Positions 33,161 through 43,753 of a DNA stretch of 64,000 bases are shown piece after piece. The DNA lies in contig CM060915.1 in the NCBI GenBank assembly GCA_030737875.1, forward strand, positions 904,588,677 to 904,652,676. Direction: 5' to 3'. Numbering within the stretch: the first letter of the stretch is position 1; each line of letters starts with the position of its first letter. Under the pieces are notes generated by a model. That model had not been told where the DNA came from, made no database searches, and saw only the letters and a list, made by a program, of their open reading frames with translations. This DNA comes from Allium sativum. Lineage: Eukaryota; Streptophyta; Magnoliopsida; Asparagales; Amaryllidaceae. A program made the translations under genes and the position numbers.

Positions 33161-33542
33161 TTTTGTGCCAAACAAGTCAAAAGATCAAGTAAGAAAACTT
33201 AAGGTAGAAACAGAAAAACTATTGATGGAAATCATACAAAGCAGAAAAGATGGGTATAAAATAGGAAGAACATCAACATATGGGAATGGTATGCTTGGAA
33301 TGCTACTTGATGATGCGTCCCAGAAAAAGGGAGAAGCTGGTTTTAGCTACACATTACAGTTAGTGATGGATGAATGCAAAACATTCTTTTTTGCTGGACA
33401 TGAAACTACTACTTTGCTGCTTACATGGACTATTATGTTGCTTGCTACTAATCCTACCTGGCAAGCAAAAGCACGAGCCGAGGTTTTCGAAGTCTGCAAA
33501 GATGAACCTCCCAACCTGGAAAGTTTGTCAAAATTCATTGTG
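33161..33542 (+). pseudogene. Captured CYP735A-like cytochrome P450 exon
   Basis: The segment starts after TTCCAG and ends at G|GTTAG, so both splice borders are kept. It encodes about 127 residues, from FVPNKSKDQVRKL through LLMEIIQSRKDGYKIGRTS to the I-helix DECKTFFFAGHETTTLLLTW and ends near LSKF. The oxygen-binding AGHETT motif is intact. The sequence resembles CYP735A cytokinin trans-hydroxylases, a clan-72 family; exact subfamily is inferred. The membrane anchor, ExxR and the heme cysteine region are absent. It lies only ~160 bp from the transaldolase fragment, a gene pairing explained by capture. Confidence 0.8.
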
Positions 33543-34316
33543 GTTAGTTTATTTGCATGTGTCGTAACCTATCTAGCTATGCCCAACACGATAAGCAATC
33601 ATTTGTCCGCAATCTCAAAATTCCCTTGATAATAATGTCATTTTTATGTGTGCTGAAACCATTACATCTTAGCATAGAGTTTTTATATATTCGGATCTAT
33701 TCCATTGCTGATGTAGTTGTGCTTTTCTTTGTGTGTTGCACCTGAATACCTAGTTTCTTTTGCTATGTGCCTCCAAGCGATGAAATTTGGTGCATTGCAA
33801 CTTGTAACATTGAAGTGATTTTTGAATTGGTGGTTAGTTGATGGCCTTTAAATCTGCGACCTGGTGCATATTTCCAAAATTTAAAACAAAACAATTTTCA
33901 TGTTTCTTATAAGATTGTTTTGATTTAAGAAAGATACTAAAGTGACATGATTTTGAATTTTCGTTTTGATTTAAGAAAGTTACTAAAGTGATTTAAGAAT
34001 TCTCACTAGCAAGAGGGTGTTTTGTTAGTAACATTGTTTCGTGTTTCTGATAAGATTCTTAAATCTAATTGACACTTTAGTATCTTTCTTAATTTAGCTA
34101 GTACAAGACTAAAGCAACTTCAACAGTTTTCCAGTTTTTTGCTTATTGATTACCTTTCCATTGTGTAATCTGAGATTGCATTCTTTCCCTAACTGATAAC
34201 TGATTATCATTAGTAATATGAATGCATGAACCAATTAAAGTGATTTTGATCCAACCTGCCCGTTGAGTAGCTACCTCAAGTGATTCCGATCTAGATTATG
34301 ATACCTGAAAGGTGAC
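33543..34316. other. CACTA interior: intron-like non-coding DNA
   Basis: Follows the P450 exon's GT donor. T-rich, with no recognisable next exon. A short imperfect repeat of TTGATTTAAGAAAG occurs twice (about 33920..33980). I see no gene. Confidence 0.4.
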
Positions 34317-34590
34317 TAGTTGCAAACTGAGTTCTGAGTCTCAGTTTGCAACTGAGTTGCAAACTCTGCGTTTGCAACTAGTTGCAAATTGAGACTCAGT
34401 TTGCAACTGAGTTGCAAACATACTGAGCCTACAAGGCTCGGTTTAAACTGAGCTGAGTGGCTCAGTAGAACTGAGCCATCAGGCTTAGTTTAACTGAGCC
34501 ACTCGGATCAGGTTAAACTGAGCCTTGTTGGCTAAGTAAAACTGAGTTTCGGTTCAGTTTAAACTGAGCCTTGTTGGCTCAGTAAATCTT
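34317..34590. repeat. Cluster of ACTGAG/CTCAGT palindromic repeats
   Basis: In 270 bp there are more than fifteen ACTGAG or CTCAGT motifs, arranged as inverted pairs such as GTTTGCAACTGAGTTGCAAAC and ACTGAGCCTTGTTGGCTCAGT. The first half uses TTGCAAAC spacers and the second half uses GGCTCAGTT/AACTGAGCC. Confidence 0.85.
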
Positions 34591-34935
34591 GTTTAAAATA
34601 TGTTTATGTTTACATTTTTTTGTATTACATGTTAATGTAAGCGGGTGTAGTTAAGTTAAAGTGCATAACTGAAGCGGGTTTATTGGAATACAATAAAAGA
34701 CAGCTAAGTTACTAATTTAGTATAATGGCATTTTTTTTAAAATCTTGCTCACGTTTTTGTATCTTGTACTCACAAAATGAAAAAAGAAGAATGAAAAATC
34801 CAGTTAATCATATTAGCTACAATATTATTTTTCTCTTTCCAGAAAAAGAAAAAAGTAAACTGTTTTTCTTACAGAAATTAGCTCCATTGTTTATAGGTTT
34901 TGTTATTGTTTTATGAACTCTTTATGATGCTATAG

Positions 34936-35272
34936 GGACTAGATGCACTTGGATTAGCAACATTCGACTATGTTCTATCTTCAGCTGTTCCGAGATTTCC
35001 TATTGTAAGATGATTATGATTTGATTCCTTAATAATATTTGATTGTTATCTATCTATAAGTTGAAATAGTGTGATGGTTGATGTACATACCTGATATGAA
35101 TTATGTTGTTATTAAGGTCTCTGTCAAATTTTATCGTTATTTCATAGCATTTAGTTTGTTAATAAGATTTTTGATATTGTAATAGCCATATTAATACTAT
35201 AGATTGTTATCAATTTGACAGGAATTAAAACATATGAAGTATGAACTTGGTGAAAAACTCTATTTTGAAGAG
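34936..35272 (+). pseudogene. Captured exon pair of unrecognised gene
   Basis: Exon-like 34936..35004 (after TATAG, before GTAAG) encodes 23 codons, GLDALGLATFDYVLSSAVP then RFPI. Exon-like 35222..35272 (after GACAG, before GTTTC) encodes 17 codons, ELKHMKYELGEKLYFEE. Both are whole-codon length and in the same phase, which supports a real origin. I do not recognise the protein. It could belong with the segment at 36169. Confidence 0.45.
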
Positions 35273-36168
35273 GTTTCTTCAGTTCTTTTTCAAATGGCAT
35301 ATATTCAAGAATTAATGTCTGTTCTTTCCGCCATTTTTTAGGTATGCATTTTCAATTATAAATGTACCCATCTTCGCATTTTAACAAGAACATGTAGGAT
35401 ACTCTTACACTAATATGCAGTTATGTTACTAAGATTTCATATAGTAATACAATGAGGGCTCCGATACCATCTACATTTTGAGTCAGTATGAATCACATTG
35501 TTGTAAACGTTATTCAGTGAACTCTTCTTTCTGAATCAAAAACTTTGTCTGGCCTATATTCTATATAAATTTGCTGATCGACCCATAATAAAACTGAGGA
35601 TGCTAAACTGGTATTTTCATAATTGTGTTTGTTTGATGTTTGATGTGAAATTCTGTCAGATCATAAGTTGGTGACATGGTTGATGATATAATGGATCTCA
35701 AGCATTGGACAGCCTTTTGGTTTCAACCATAAATGGGAACACAACGAGATCCATAAATGCTCTCGCCTAAATATATCCACATTAATAAATTATCCACTAA
35801 GTTCTCTACTAAAGCATGATTAATTAAATTGTTTCTGCTGGTAAGCTCTGTCAAAACTTTGAATTTGATTATTGCACATCATGCCCCATTTATTTTTAAC
35901 ATGAGTAATTGCTAATGGAGTTTGAACTAGTTGTGGAAATATACGATTTGCAGTAAGTCATGGTTGCTAGATAATAAAGTGTTGTATGTTAGTCACCAAC
36001 TAAACTTGTAGGTATATATCATAGAAAATAAGGTGATGAGATAATGACTCAGGTAGATAACATTTCACTGGTATACCTTTTCTTAATTACGAAATTTTAT
36101 CCTTGTGGCCTTTCTATCATGCTGGTAAGCTGTCCAATTATTGATTCATCTTGTGCTTCATTATTCAG
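35273..36168. other. CACTA interior: no recognised feature
   Basis: AT-rich intron-like DNA between exon-like segments. No open frame of note and no repeat seen. Confidence 0.4.
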
Positions 36169-36290
36169 GTTACACTATATTTATAAATGGCTTACCTGCT
36201 GCATTAAATGAAGATCGTATTTGGGACTATCTTAAGAAATCACTTGGTGACAACGGTTCTGGAGGAAAGCCTACGGGTTCATTCTGTATG
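36169..36290 (+). pseudogene. Captured exon of unrecognised gene, RRM-like start
   Basis: Begins after TTATTCAG and ends before GTATAT. It encodes GYTIFINGLPAALNEDRIWD then YLKKSLGDNGSG. TIFINGLP resembles the RNP2 strand of an RNA-recognition motif followed by a helix, but the match is too short to name a family. Confidence 0.4.
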
Positions 36291-36639
36291 GTATATATGT
36301 TATACATTTTTACGTCTGTTCATTAATCTGTATCACGGGTGCAATTTCTCATAAGTCTGTTCATTAGTCGATAAAGCAAGTAAAGATGATACAAGCTTCA
36401 AAAGCAATTGCCAACAAGAATAAAAAGGAAGATTTTCATCAATATTATTTTGAAATTATGGTATTATGGACATGCTATTATGAGACCATGATATTATGGT
36501 ATTTTGAAATTGGAAGCATGTAACAAATATTTGAGCATATTATGAGAATGTGACATTGTTGAATTTGAAATATGGAAGTGTACCAAATCTTATATTGAAT
36601 TATATATGTGATTGAAAATCATAAAGACATGTTATACTC

Positions 36640-37050
36640 ATTCATAAGTGTTAGCAATTTATGTATGTCAACATTTATAAGTGTTAGTAGGATGATGATA
36701 CTGACATCTATAAGTGTTACTATATCTTATGGCTCTAACACTTATAAGTGTTAGCAATGAATATGTTTGTAACTCTTTTAAGTGTTACCATATCTAATGG
36801 TTCCAACATTTATAAGTGTTGGCAATGAATATGTTTGTAACACTTATAAGTGTTACCATATCTTATGGTTCCAACATTTATAAGTGTTAGCAAGGAATAT
36901 GTTTGTAACACTTATAAGTGTTAGCAGTTACTCTGTTCGTAACACTTATAAGTGTTACAGGAAATTCCTCACAGGCCGTTGGTGACACATAAAAGTGTTA
37001 CAGAAATTATTCGTAACACCTATACTTGTTGGCAATCCACTGTTTTGGTG
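36640..37050. repeat. Right subterminal palindromes of the CACTA element
   Basis: About ten copies of AACACTTATAAGTGTTA(G/C) or close variants lie in 400 bp, several as complete palindromes, separated by ATGTTTGTA and TATCTTATGGTTCC spacers. This dense arrangement is typical of subterminal transposase-binding regions of CACTA elements. Confidence 0.9.
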
Positions 37051-37704
37051 TAGTGGATCTACTTCATTCATCATTCAATTATTTAAATAACTAAGGAAAA
37101 TTAATAATTTAATTAATTTAATTATTTAAAATAGAATCTCACCTTGATTGGATAAAAATTTGTCCCAATTGCTTTTTTTAAAAGTCGTATTTGAAGTCAC
37201 GCTTCTCTCGGATCTGAAAATTTTCCGGTTTGAAGTTCATATGAACAATTTATCAATTTTCTTTTCACAACTGCTACTGTAACAGATAAAAGCATCGCAA
37301 AATCTAAAATGTTCATACCTTTATAATTTCAATTTGTTCAAGTCTTTAATTCCAATTTGCAAAAGATATACTCAACGATTTTCAGAACGGATTGCGCGAC
37401 GTCGGAGGGCTAGGAGAAGGAAGCTTGCGCCTGGAAGGGGGGTCGTGGCGGCGTGTGGTGGGGCTGGTGGGGGGGGGGGGGAGTGCGGCGGCGGCGGGTT
37501 TGGAGGGATGGTGCGGCGGCTACAGGCAACAGGGCGGGGAGATTTTGGTATGGAATCGAAGAGGAGGAAGAGACCTTGAAAAAGTTTAACAGTGGCCAAG
37601 TCTAATTCTTCATGGATTGGGAGGAAAAGAAGAGAGAAGGTGTGGAATGTATGGCGGCTGCTGTACGAGATGAATCGGGGAAGAAGATGTCTCAACATCC
37701 GTAC

Positions 37705-37715
37705 CTTTATATATT
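37705..37715 (-). promoter_or_regulatory. Putative TATA box of LTR C
   Basis: TTTATATATTA on the plus strand reads TAATATATAAA on the minus strand, about 860 bp from the LTR 5' end at 38576. Two ACGACTGTC motifs (about 37775..37850) lie upstream in the same position as the GTCGAC clusters of other LTRs, though weakly alike. Confidence 0.4.
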
Positions 37716-38576
37716 ATTTTATTAATTAATTTTCCAATAAACGTCCATTTAGCACTTTGTCAGATTTCAGCCCAACGACTGTCGTTCCTACCCATTAACC
37801 CCTATTCCGAACTCATCTAGCTATGTCCCGCAAGCCCAAACGACTGTCTTGACCCTGTTTTCTTTATTTTAAAATATTTATTTTTAATTCAACCATACGA
37901 ATTTAAATTCAACGGGGCCACAAATTAACTTTGAAAAATCCCGAAAAATATATTTAGCTATGTTTTGATGCTGCAGACCTAGGAAAATTTATTTCGTTCA
38001 ATTCTGAGCCTATTTGAAAAATGGCCCTTTTCATGTCAATTAAAATTGACCGAAATTGACTAAACTGAAATCTTTTTGCCACGTTCACAAATTAATTCTA
38101 AAAATTATGAAAAATTAAACTTAGCAATAATTTGACATTCCGAATCCAACAAAAGTGGTTTCGTTGAAAACAGAGGTCGTTTGAAAAATGGATATGTTTA
38201 ATATTAAAAAATATATATAAATCCTATAGCGACTATTCTGAAATTTCAACTGGCTATAACTTTTGATTCCCGCTATAAAATTTCAATTTTTCGGATTCAT
38301 TGGAATGATATTTTAAGTAGATTCTGATATCTTTGGTTTCACCAAAATCCGCTTTATTCCGCATCCTGTACAGTCAGTCAAAGTTCGGATTTGACTTTTC
38401 AAACTACCGTGCTATTTTTAATTCCTTTTATAATTAAATAAAATATATTCGTATTAACTTTGATTAAAATAAATTTTTAGTCCTATTATTTAATATAATT
38501 TATTTCAAATATTCAAAATCCCTTAAAATTTCTAAAATAAATTTTTTAAATCGGCCCTAAATTCTAGGTTGCTACA

Positions 38577-38757
38577 TAACATAATGGTGAAAAATTCCAT
38601 CTTTATAAATTACATTAAAATTGTGATTTTAATTCCATTGTAAAATTTCTCTTATTAATTACATTAAATATGTAATTAATAAGAGAAATTTTACAATGGA
38701 ATTAAAATCACATTTTTAATGTAATTTATAAAGATGGAATTTTTCACCATTATGTTA
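38577..38757. repeat. 181-bp near-perfect palindrome (88-bp arms, 5-nt loop)
   Basis: The left arm 38577..38664 and right arm 38670..38757 pair over 88 bp with a single mismatch (TTAAAATTGTG against TTAAAAATGTG), loop TAAAT. It starts immediately after the end of LTR C. The arm sequence is the same as direct repeats at about 29763..29985. It could be a foldback MITE whose left outer end was cut by LTR C, or a rearranged piece of the minisatellite. Confidence 0.9.
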
Positions 38758-39586
38758 ATTACATTGATTATTAAAGTATTAAATTGTGTATTAAACTTGG
38801 TTAGAAGATTTAAGGTGTTAATATTAATGTTGAATTGTTGATTATGTTAATAAATAAATTTATGGTTTTTTTATGTAGATAAGTATTAACGACTACATAG
38901 ATGTTTTAAGTGGATTATTTTCATTACAAAAAGTATGAATTTTGATTGTAAATCGATATTGTAGTCGTTCAATATTTATTAGAATTAACCAATTTAAGTT
39001 GTTAGATCAATGAGGAATGAAAACTTGTAGCCAAAATATAAATATGTTTAAAAATTAAATAATTATAAAACTAACGTATTTATATTTGTAAGATGTGTCA
39101 AAACTGACATTTTTGCAACATTGTCTAAATTGTTTGGAGATTATTATAGTGTATTTGTGTTTTACAAATTAAACACAATTTAATTAATGTAGTGAGGTGT
39201 GTGTGAAAGTAACGATTAATTAATGATATTGTAATAGAGTAAATGATTTAATTTGGCATTAGGCTTAAAACGGAAACAAAATCTATATCCTTAGAGAAAT
39301 GATAAATTTGGGCACTTTGAACTTTATTTCAACAAAATAAACATTTTTTCATGCATGCGGAGGGATAACTCCACGTGTTCCTTTTGTCCTAAGCAAAATT
39401 TGTCTACTTCTCTGGCCTCCTATTTTGGTTTGATCATTTAGATTTCCACCGACCTTCTCTCATCTATTTTTTGCTCGACATTTCTTTTGAGGAAAAAAAA
39501 TATCTGTATATAATAGTTGATGACAGGTTGGCCGAGATGGCCCCTTTTCCCTACCTGTAAGCCTCAACTATGGCATGAATTCTTTT
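38758..39586. other. AT-rich DNA without recognised feature
   Basis: No open frame, RNA gene or obvious repeat. Looks like old intergenic sequence. Confidence 0.5.
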
Positions 39587-39755
39587 GTACCCAACTCCGG
39601 TGTTCCATATGCCGGATCAATCTTATTCATTGATTTGCATAAAATATATTGGTTTTGAGGGGATTGTAGGATCCGTTCATTAGATTATTAATAATATGTG
39701 TGGTTGATGTGTGGTGGTGATTTGTCGGGCACACGAGAACACCGGAGTTGGGTAC
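39587..39755. repeat. 19-bp perfect inverted repeat with 131-bp spacer
   Basis: GTACCCAACTCCGGTGTTC (39587..39605) and its exact complement GAACACCGGAGTTGGGTAC (39737..39755). The similarity extends a few bases on the outer side. The right copy belongs to the coding remnant next to it, so the left copy looks like an inverted duplicate. Confidence 0.85.
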
Positions 39756-40020
39756 AGAATAATTGATCAACTCAGCTATCTCTTCCCTCGTGTTCTCTCC
39801 ATAAAAACATACATAGTAACCCCGAGCGCCTAGCTTCTTCCCTCCTTCAATCAACAGTGTTGCATCACCTCTGTCCCTACCCTGTTAGAGCTCCACCACG
39901 TAGTCCCCTTCGCCTACCTTCGCATTCCGTCGAAATCTAATACCGAGACCCTCGTCAGTCACCCAGACCTGTAGCCTTCCACCACCATCTAGTGCCTTGC
40001 GTCGCTCCAAAAAACTCCAC
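39640..40020 (-). pseudogene. Unrecognised coding remnant
   Basis: On the minus strand one frame from about 40020 reads SFLERRKALDGGGRLQVWVT, GIRFRRNAKVGEGDYVVEL, then a stop near 39884. It continues in the same frame with GDATLLIEGGKKLGARGYYV, CFYGENTREEIAELINY and VPNSGVLVCP, to about 39725. The composition and long open run suggest a once-coding sequence. I do not recognise the family. Its end overlaps the inverted repeat at 39737..39755. Confidence 0.4.
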
Positions 40021-40762
40021 TCACGCCGGACCAGTAGCAAGATGAACTTCGGAGCTTTTTGAAGATATATTTAATGGGCGATGGTGGTTTTGGCAGCAGT
40101 AGTGGTGGAATACAATAATGGAACCACAAGGAGGTGTTTGTGTAGAAATATGGTAATTGCATGATCCGGCTGCATGCACGATTGAGAGTCCTATTGGTAG
40201 TGTTGGGTGAAATAGCAAGAAAGAAGTTCTGAGTATGAATTTACAATAGTAGGTAAATGGCAGCTTAAGCATATAAACCAACATGATCTTATATTTAAGA
40301 TTAATGCAAGTTTTGGAACACCGAGCTTATGCATGCTGGTATGAGCTTGCACTGAAATCATGTTGTCATCTTATAACTTGCTTTTTATACCCACGAAATA
40401 CGTGTTGCATGTCAACTCAAGCTTTACCTCATATACAAAATACTATCAATGTGTCCATCAAAATAATTCAAGCTTAATGTATATAGAGGAAGCAATGACA
40501 TTCAGAGAGAATACAGAGTTAAACTTAGAGTGTCTTGTTAGTCGACTCCGGAAAGAGAACTCAATGGAGAAGCACATAAAACAAATGAGAGCTTAGGTTG
40601 ATTGTCATAACGGATCAGAGCATGTCGTGCACTAATATATTAGAGAGGAAAGATCATAATTGTAACGTGCATGTCAATTTCTTCACGTTTTGCAAGCCTA
40701 TGAAGATCAGATTCATCTTGTGCGGCTTTATAATCATCTCAAAAGAACTCAATCGACTCAAG
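40021..40762. other. Unassigned DNA left of element D
   Basis: No recognised gene. Short frames at 40283..40810 have no known domain. Ends at tcaag (40758..40762), the left flank of element D. Confidence 0.4.
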
Positions 40763-42054
40763 TGTGACACCCCATGTCCGTTAATGTCATTCACAATGGG
40801 AATGCATTAAGTTTCGTGAAGCATTACAGGTAAACAGGCGCAGAATATTACAAGACAGATATAAATAAGATAGCAGCAGAAATTCAAATTTTAATTTCAA
40901 ACACAAATCATACATCGTGGTCCAAAATACCATAAGTCACAAAAAACATTACAACAATATAACTTCTATCTTTTATCATAGAGTACATAAATACTTAAAA
41001 GAAAACATAATTCCCCAAATAAGAGAGACAAAGCCATAGTAGAGATAAGAACTTGAGCCGTACTTCGAAAGCAGCTCTAGCAAGATGATAACTGAGTCCT
41101 GACTACGCCTGAGTGTTCCCTCCCTGAGAACCTGGAGGGGGGAACGGAAGAAAGAAGAGGAAACAAAAGGGTCAGAGATAAAGTCCGGTGAGTCTAGTTA
41201 CTTTTAGCAAGTAAATAAATAAAAGTAGCATGACAGGCATATAAAGTGGATAAGAGATTACTACATAAAAGGCAGGTGTGACAAGGTAGATAGGATAAGG
41301 TGTATATGCTGCCCTAATGATTACTCTGCACTATGACCAGAATGACCAGAATGAGATGATCCTTACACTTCAAGATGGTAGACTTAGGCATACGTCCAAA
41401 TGTACCCTATTACTACCATAATCAATCGGCTCCCTACTCCGTAGATACTCTGTGCCGGCCCCACGGTAAGATATATGATGTCCTAAAGTGGAAACCCCTC
41501 GTTGGTATGCACAGCCCCATATTTACAGTTGTCACGGTCGTCATATCCCCTTCTGCCCGGCTCATGCACGCACATGGCCCGGTCGGTTTGCGCCGCCCAC
41601 ACCGACCTCCACATTTGGATCTCTTACAATCAGTCCAGTAAGCATGCCCCTTCTTCGACCTAGTACGGAGTACATGTTTTGATACCTACTCCGGGTTACT
41701 GGATGAAACGGGTCCCACAAAATATGATTCAAGCTCTCCCCTTTGTCTTGTATCCCCCACTAGATTTTCCACAGGTTATATTTACCATAAAGGTGTCTTT
41801 AATTATATAACCCCACTCTTTATACCGGTTATGCTTACCACCAGATGTCTTTAATTACATAACCTTATCGGGCTAAGTTTGTGGGCCTATATGTAAATAT
41901 TACCCACCCCCTCAAATTTACTTAACCCACCCACTGTCCAACCAATTCTACTTAACCCTAACTTTAGTTCATAATCATAACAATCCCTATGGATTAGATT
42001 AGGTTAAGTAGTCCAATTCATTACCATGTCCATTTATGATTTATAATGGGCTAG

Positions 42055-42262
42055 ACCTCCCACATTAGCCTACAACTTGTGGATGCTGGATATGCTGGTC
42101 AGGTCCGAACAGATTTATTCCACAAGTTGGGCCTATCGTTGTGTCATAGCCCGTCTCGTATTTACGCACTTAGACTTCTCACATTAGGTTCAACGTTAGT
42201 GGCCGCTGGATATGCCGGTCGGGTCTAGGAAGATTGCGACCACTAATGCAACCTAACCTCTT
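42055..42262 (-). other. Tandem pair of conserved stem-loop modules in LTR D
   Basis: First: CACATTAGCCTACAACTTGTGG ... CCACAAGTTGGGC around GGATATGCTGGTCAGGTCCG. Second: TAGGTTCAACGTTAGTGG ... CCACTAATGCAACCTA around GGATATGCCGGTCGGGTC. Spacing and flanks (CTCACATTA, AACCTC) match families A, B and E. Confidence 0.7.
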
Positions 42263-43254
42263 GTCATAAGTGCAATTACAATTCCTAATTGTAATTATTA
42301 GACATTTCATTCTTATCCAATTCTTACCTATGTCTTTATAGGCGATTATGTCCTCACTTCCCCAATTTGAATTATATGTCCAATTCATATAAACATTATT
42401 TAAGTTATGCCAATTTTAACCCTTTTTGCCCCGTTCCCTACCTAACGCATTCACATACATTTGACGACATCTAGAATAGAAAGTAGCCTAGTCATACACC
42501 ATAAAAAGGGGAAAGTGATGGGAATATGACAAAGGTGATTGTTTTGGCATAAACATAAACTAGCATGGTGATAAGGTGGACATATAAGCATAAATCTGAT
42601 GAACATGTGGCATTTAATTGATTCTAACATAACTATGATGTCACAATAGGCATAATAAGATCTAAATTAACAATTTAGATGTCCAACTGGTTTAGATCTA
42701 AAATGATAGGCACAAGGTGATAAACTAGATCTGATTAGCAATTTAGATGTCCACATGATTCAGATCCAATGGTTAAATGTAGATATAACACAAATAAAGT
42801 CAAGATCCACAATACAGAATGTCATAATAGATCCAACAAGATAGAGATTTAGATCAATAGCTAAAAATAGATCTAACAAAAATAAGGTCAAGATCCATTT
42901 CATAGAATGCCACAAAAGTTACAATAGATCCAATAAGATAGAGATTTAGATCCAAGTAATACACAATTTAGGATGTCATATGTTTGCAATTTACAATGGA
43001 TCTAATATAATATAAGCACATGAACAAATCCAAACTATTGTCATATCACGTTTACTTTTATATATTTAAATCTAAAAGACTCTAGGAACTCACAGAGTTT
43101 GGATTAGAAAATAGAGAAAGAATGGATCTTGAATCTCTAACTGGTTTGCTTAGGTTGATAGTTGTAGGAGATTAACGGATCCAATTCAGTTCAGACACCG
43201 GCAGAGTTTGGCCCCCATGAATTAACAATGAAGAAAACAGGAGGAATAGACACA

Positions 43255-43262
43255 TATTTATA
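43255..43262 (-). promoter_or_regulatory. Putative TATA box of LTR D
   Basis: TATTTATA on plus, TATAAATA on minus, within GCTATAAATATGTGTCTATT, which is also present in the plus-oriented family member (54583..54590). Confidence 0.55.
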
Positions 43263-43311
43263 GCTGCAGCTCCTCTATCTTTTAGTGTTGTTAAAATTTC
43301 GGGGTGTTACA

Positions 43312-43753
43312 TTCTCCCGTATTTAATGGATTTCGCCCCTGAATTCTCTAGGTTGAGAAGAATGTGTCTACCATTCATCATCCATCTACTCATCCACCAA
43401 TCACAGGCATCCATCGTCCTTAAAACTTTCTAATGCTTATATGAACATATGCAAAGGTGTGTGTATATGTCCCTACACTAATGCAAAAGATCAGGCGGTC
43501 TACTGATTCAATTGACCTCCTTAATGCAATATATGTTAGTGCCATGAATCCAATATGTATGCAAATAATCCTATTATAACATGAGAGTGATTGAGCCGAT
43601 CTAGTGCCTAATGTGGGTGTATATACATCTACAGGCAACCACTAGCAAAAACTTACATCCACTTGCATCCATCAAACATAACATGTCTCAAACACAAGTT
43701 TACATCCATAGGATTCCTATCTAAAGGTCGAAAATACTATGGATAAGATATAT
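43312..43753 (-). other. Polypurine tract remnant and 3' untranslated region of element D
   Basis: The minus strand next to the LTR reads ACGGGAGAA, a decayed form of the GGAGGGGAGAA tract. The rest matches the non-coding 3' internal DNA of elements A and B (GAGCCGATCTAGTGCCTA block at about 43593). Confidence 0.65.

Larger units (their letters stand above)
30920..37055. mobile_element. Non-autonomous CACTA (En/Spm) element with captured gene fragments
   Basis: Ends CACTACACCATAATAGCC (30920) and, reverse-complemented, CACTACACCAAAACAGTGG (37055), flanked by the 3-bp target duplication gat (30917..30919 and 37056..37058). Subterminal AACACTTATAAGTGTTA-type palindromes crowd both ends, as expected for TNPA-like binding sites. 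No CACTA transposase domain is recognisable in 6136 bp. Instead the interior holds exon-like pieces with AG/GT borders from a transaldolase, a CYP735A-like P450 and at least two other sources, all on the plus strand. This is a Pack-type CACTA. It sits inside LTR C. Confidence 0.9.
26757..38576 (-). mobile_element. LTR C: long minus-strand gypsy LTR split by a CACTA element
   Basis: Starts TGATAACCCCAAACTTCC at 26757, with the AGCAGCGGAA block seen at the same place in the other minus LTRs. It ends ...TTGCTACA at 38576. A TATA box for minus transcription is at 37705..37715. Removing the CACTA element leaves about 5.7 kb, of which about 1.7 kb is AT-rich minisatellite. No primer site, polypurine tract or gag-pol is present, so a solo LTR is the likeliest state. 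The flanks atatt and taaca do not match, so the two ends might belong to different insertions. Confidence 0.5.
40763..43311 (-). repeat. Element D 3' LTR (2549 bp)
   Basis: TGTGACACCCCATGTCCG...GGGGTGTTACA. It carries the two stem-loop modules (about 42055..42262) and a TATA box (43255..43262) only ~50 bp from the LTR end. A related LTR at 54331..57213 has ~250 bp more before the TATA box, including a GTCGAC cluster. The region upstream of TATA is therefore deleted here. Confidence 0.85.

Noticed and set aside
33161..33542. An active cytokinin-hydroxylase-type P450 gene
   Set aside because: Only one exon is present, without the membrane anchor, ExxR or heme-binding cysteine. It lies between CACTA termini as a captured fragment.
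37372..37698. Proline/serine-rich and glycine-rich open frames on both strands
   Set aside because: They arise from a GC-rich stretch with a G run near 37450 inside LTR C. No domain or conserved start.
26757..38576. A complete LTR retrotransposon with paired LTRs
   Set aside because: No primer site, polypurine tract or gag-pol, and flanks atatt and taaca do not match. I kept it as one LTR with internal insertions and low confidence.
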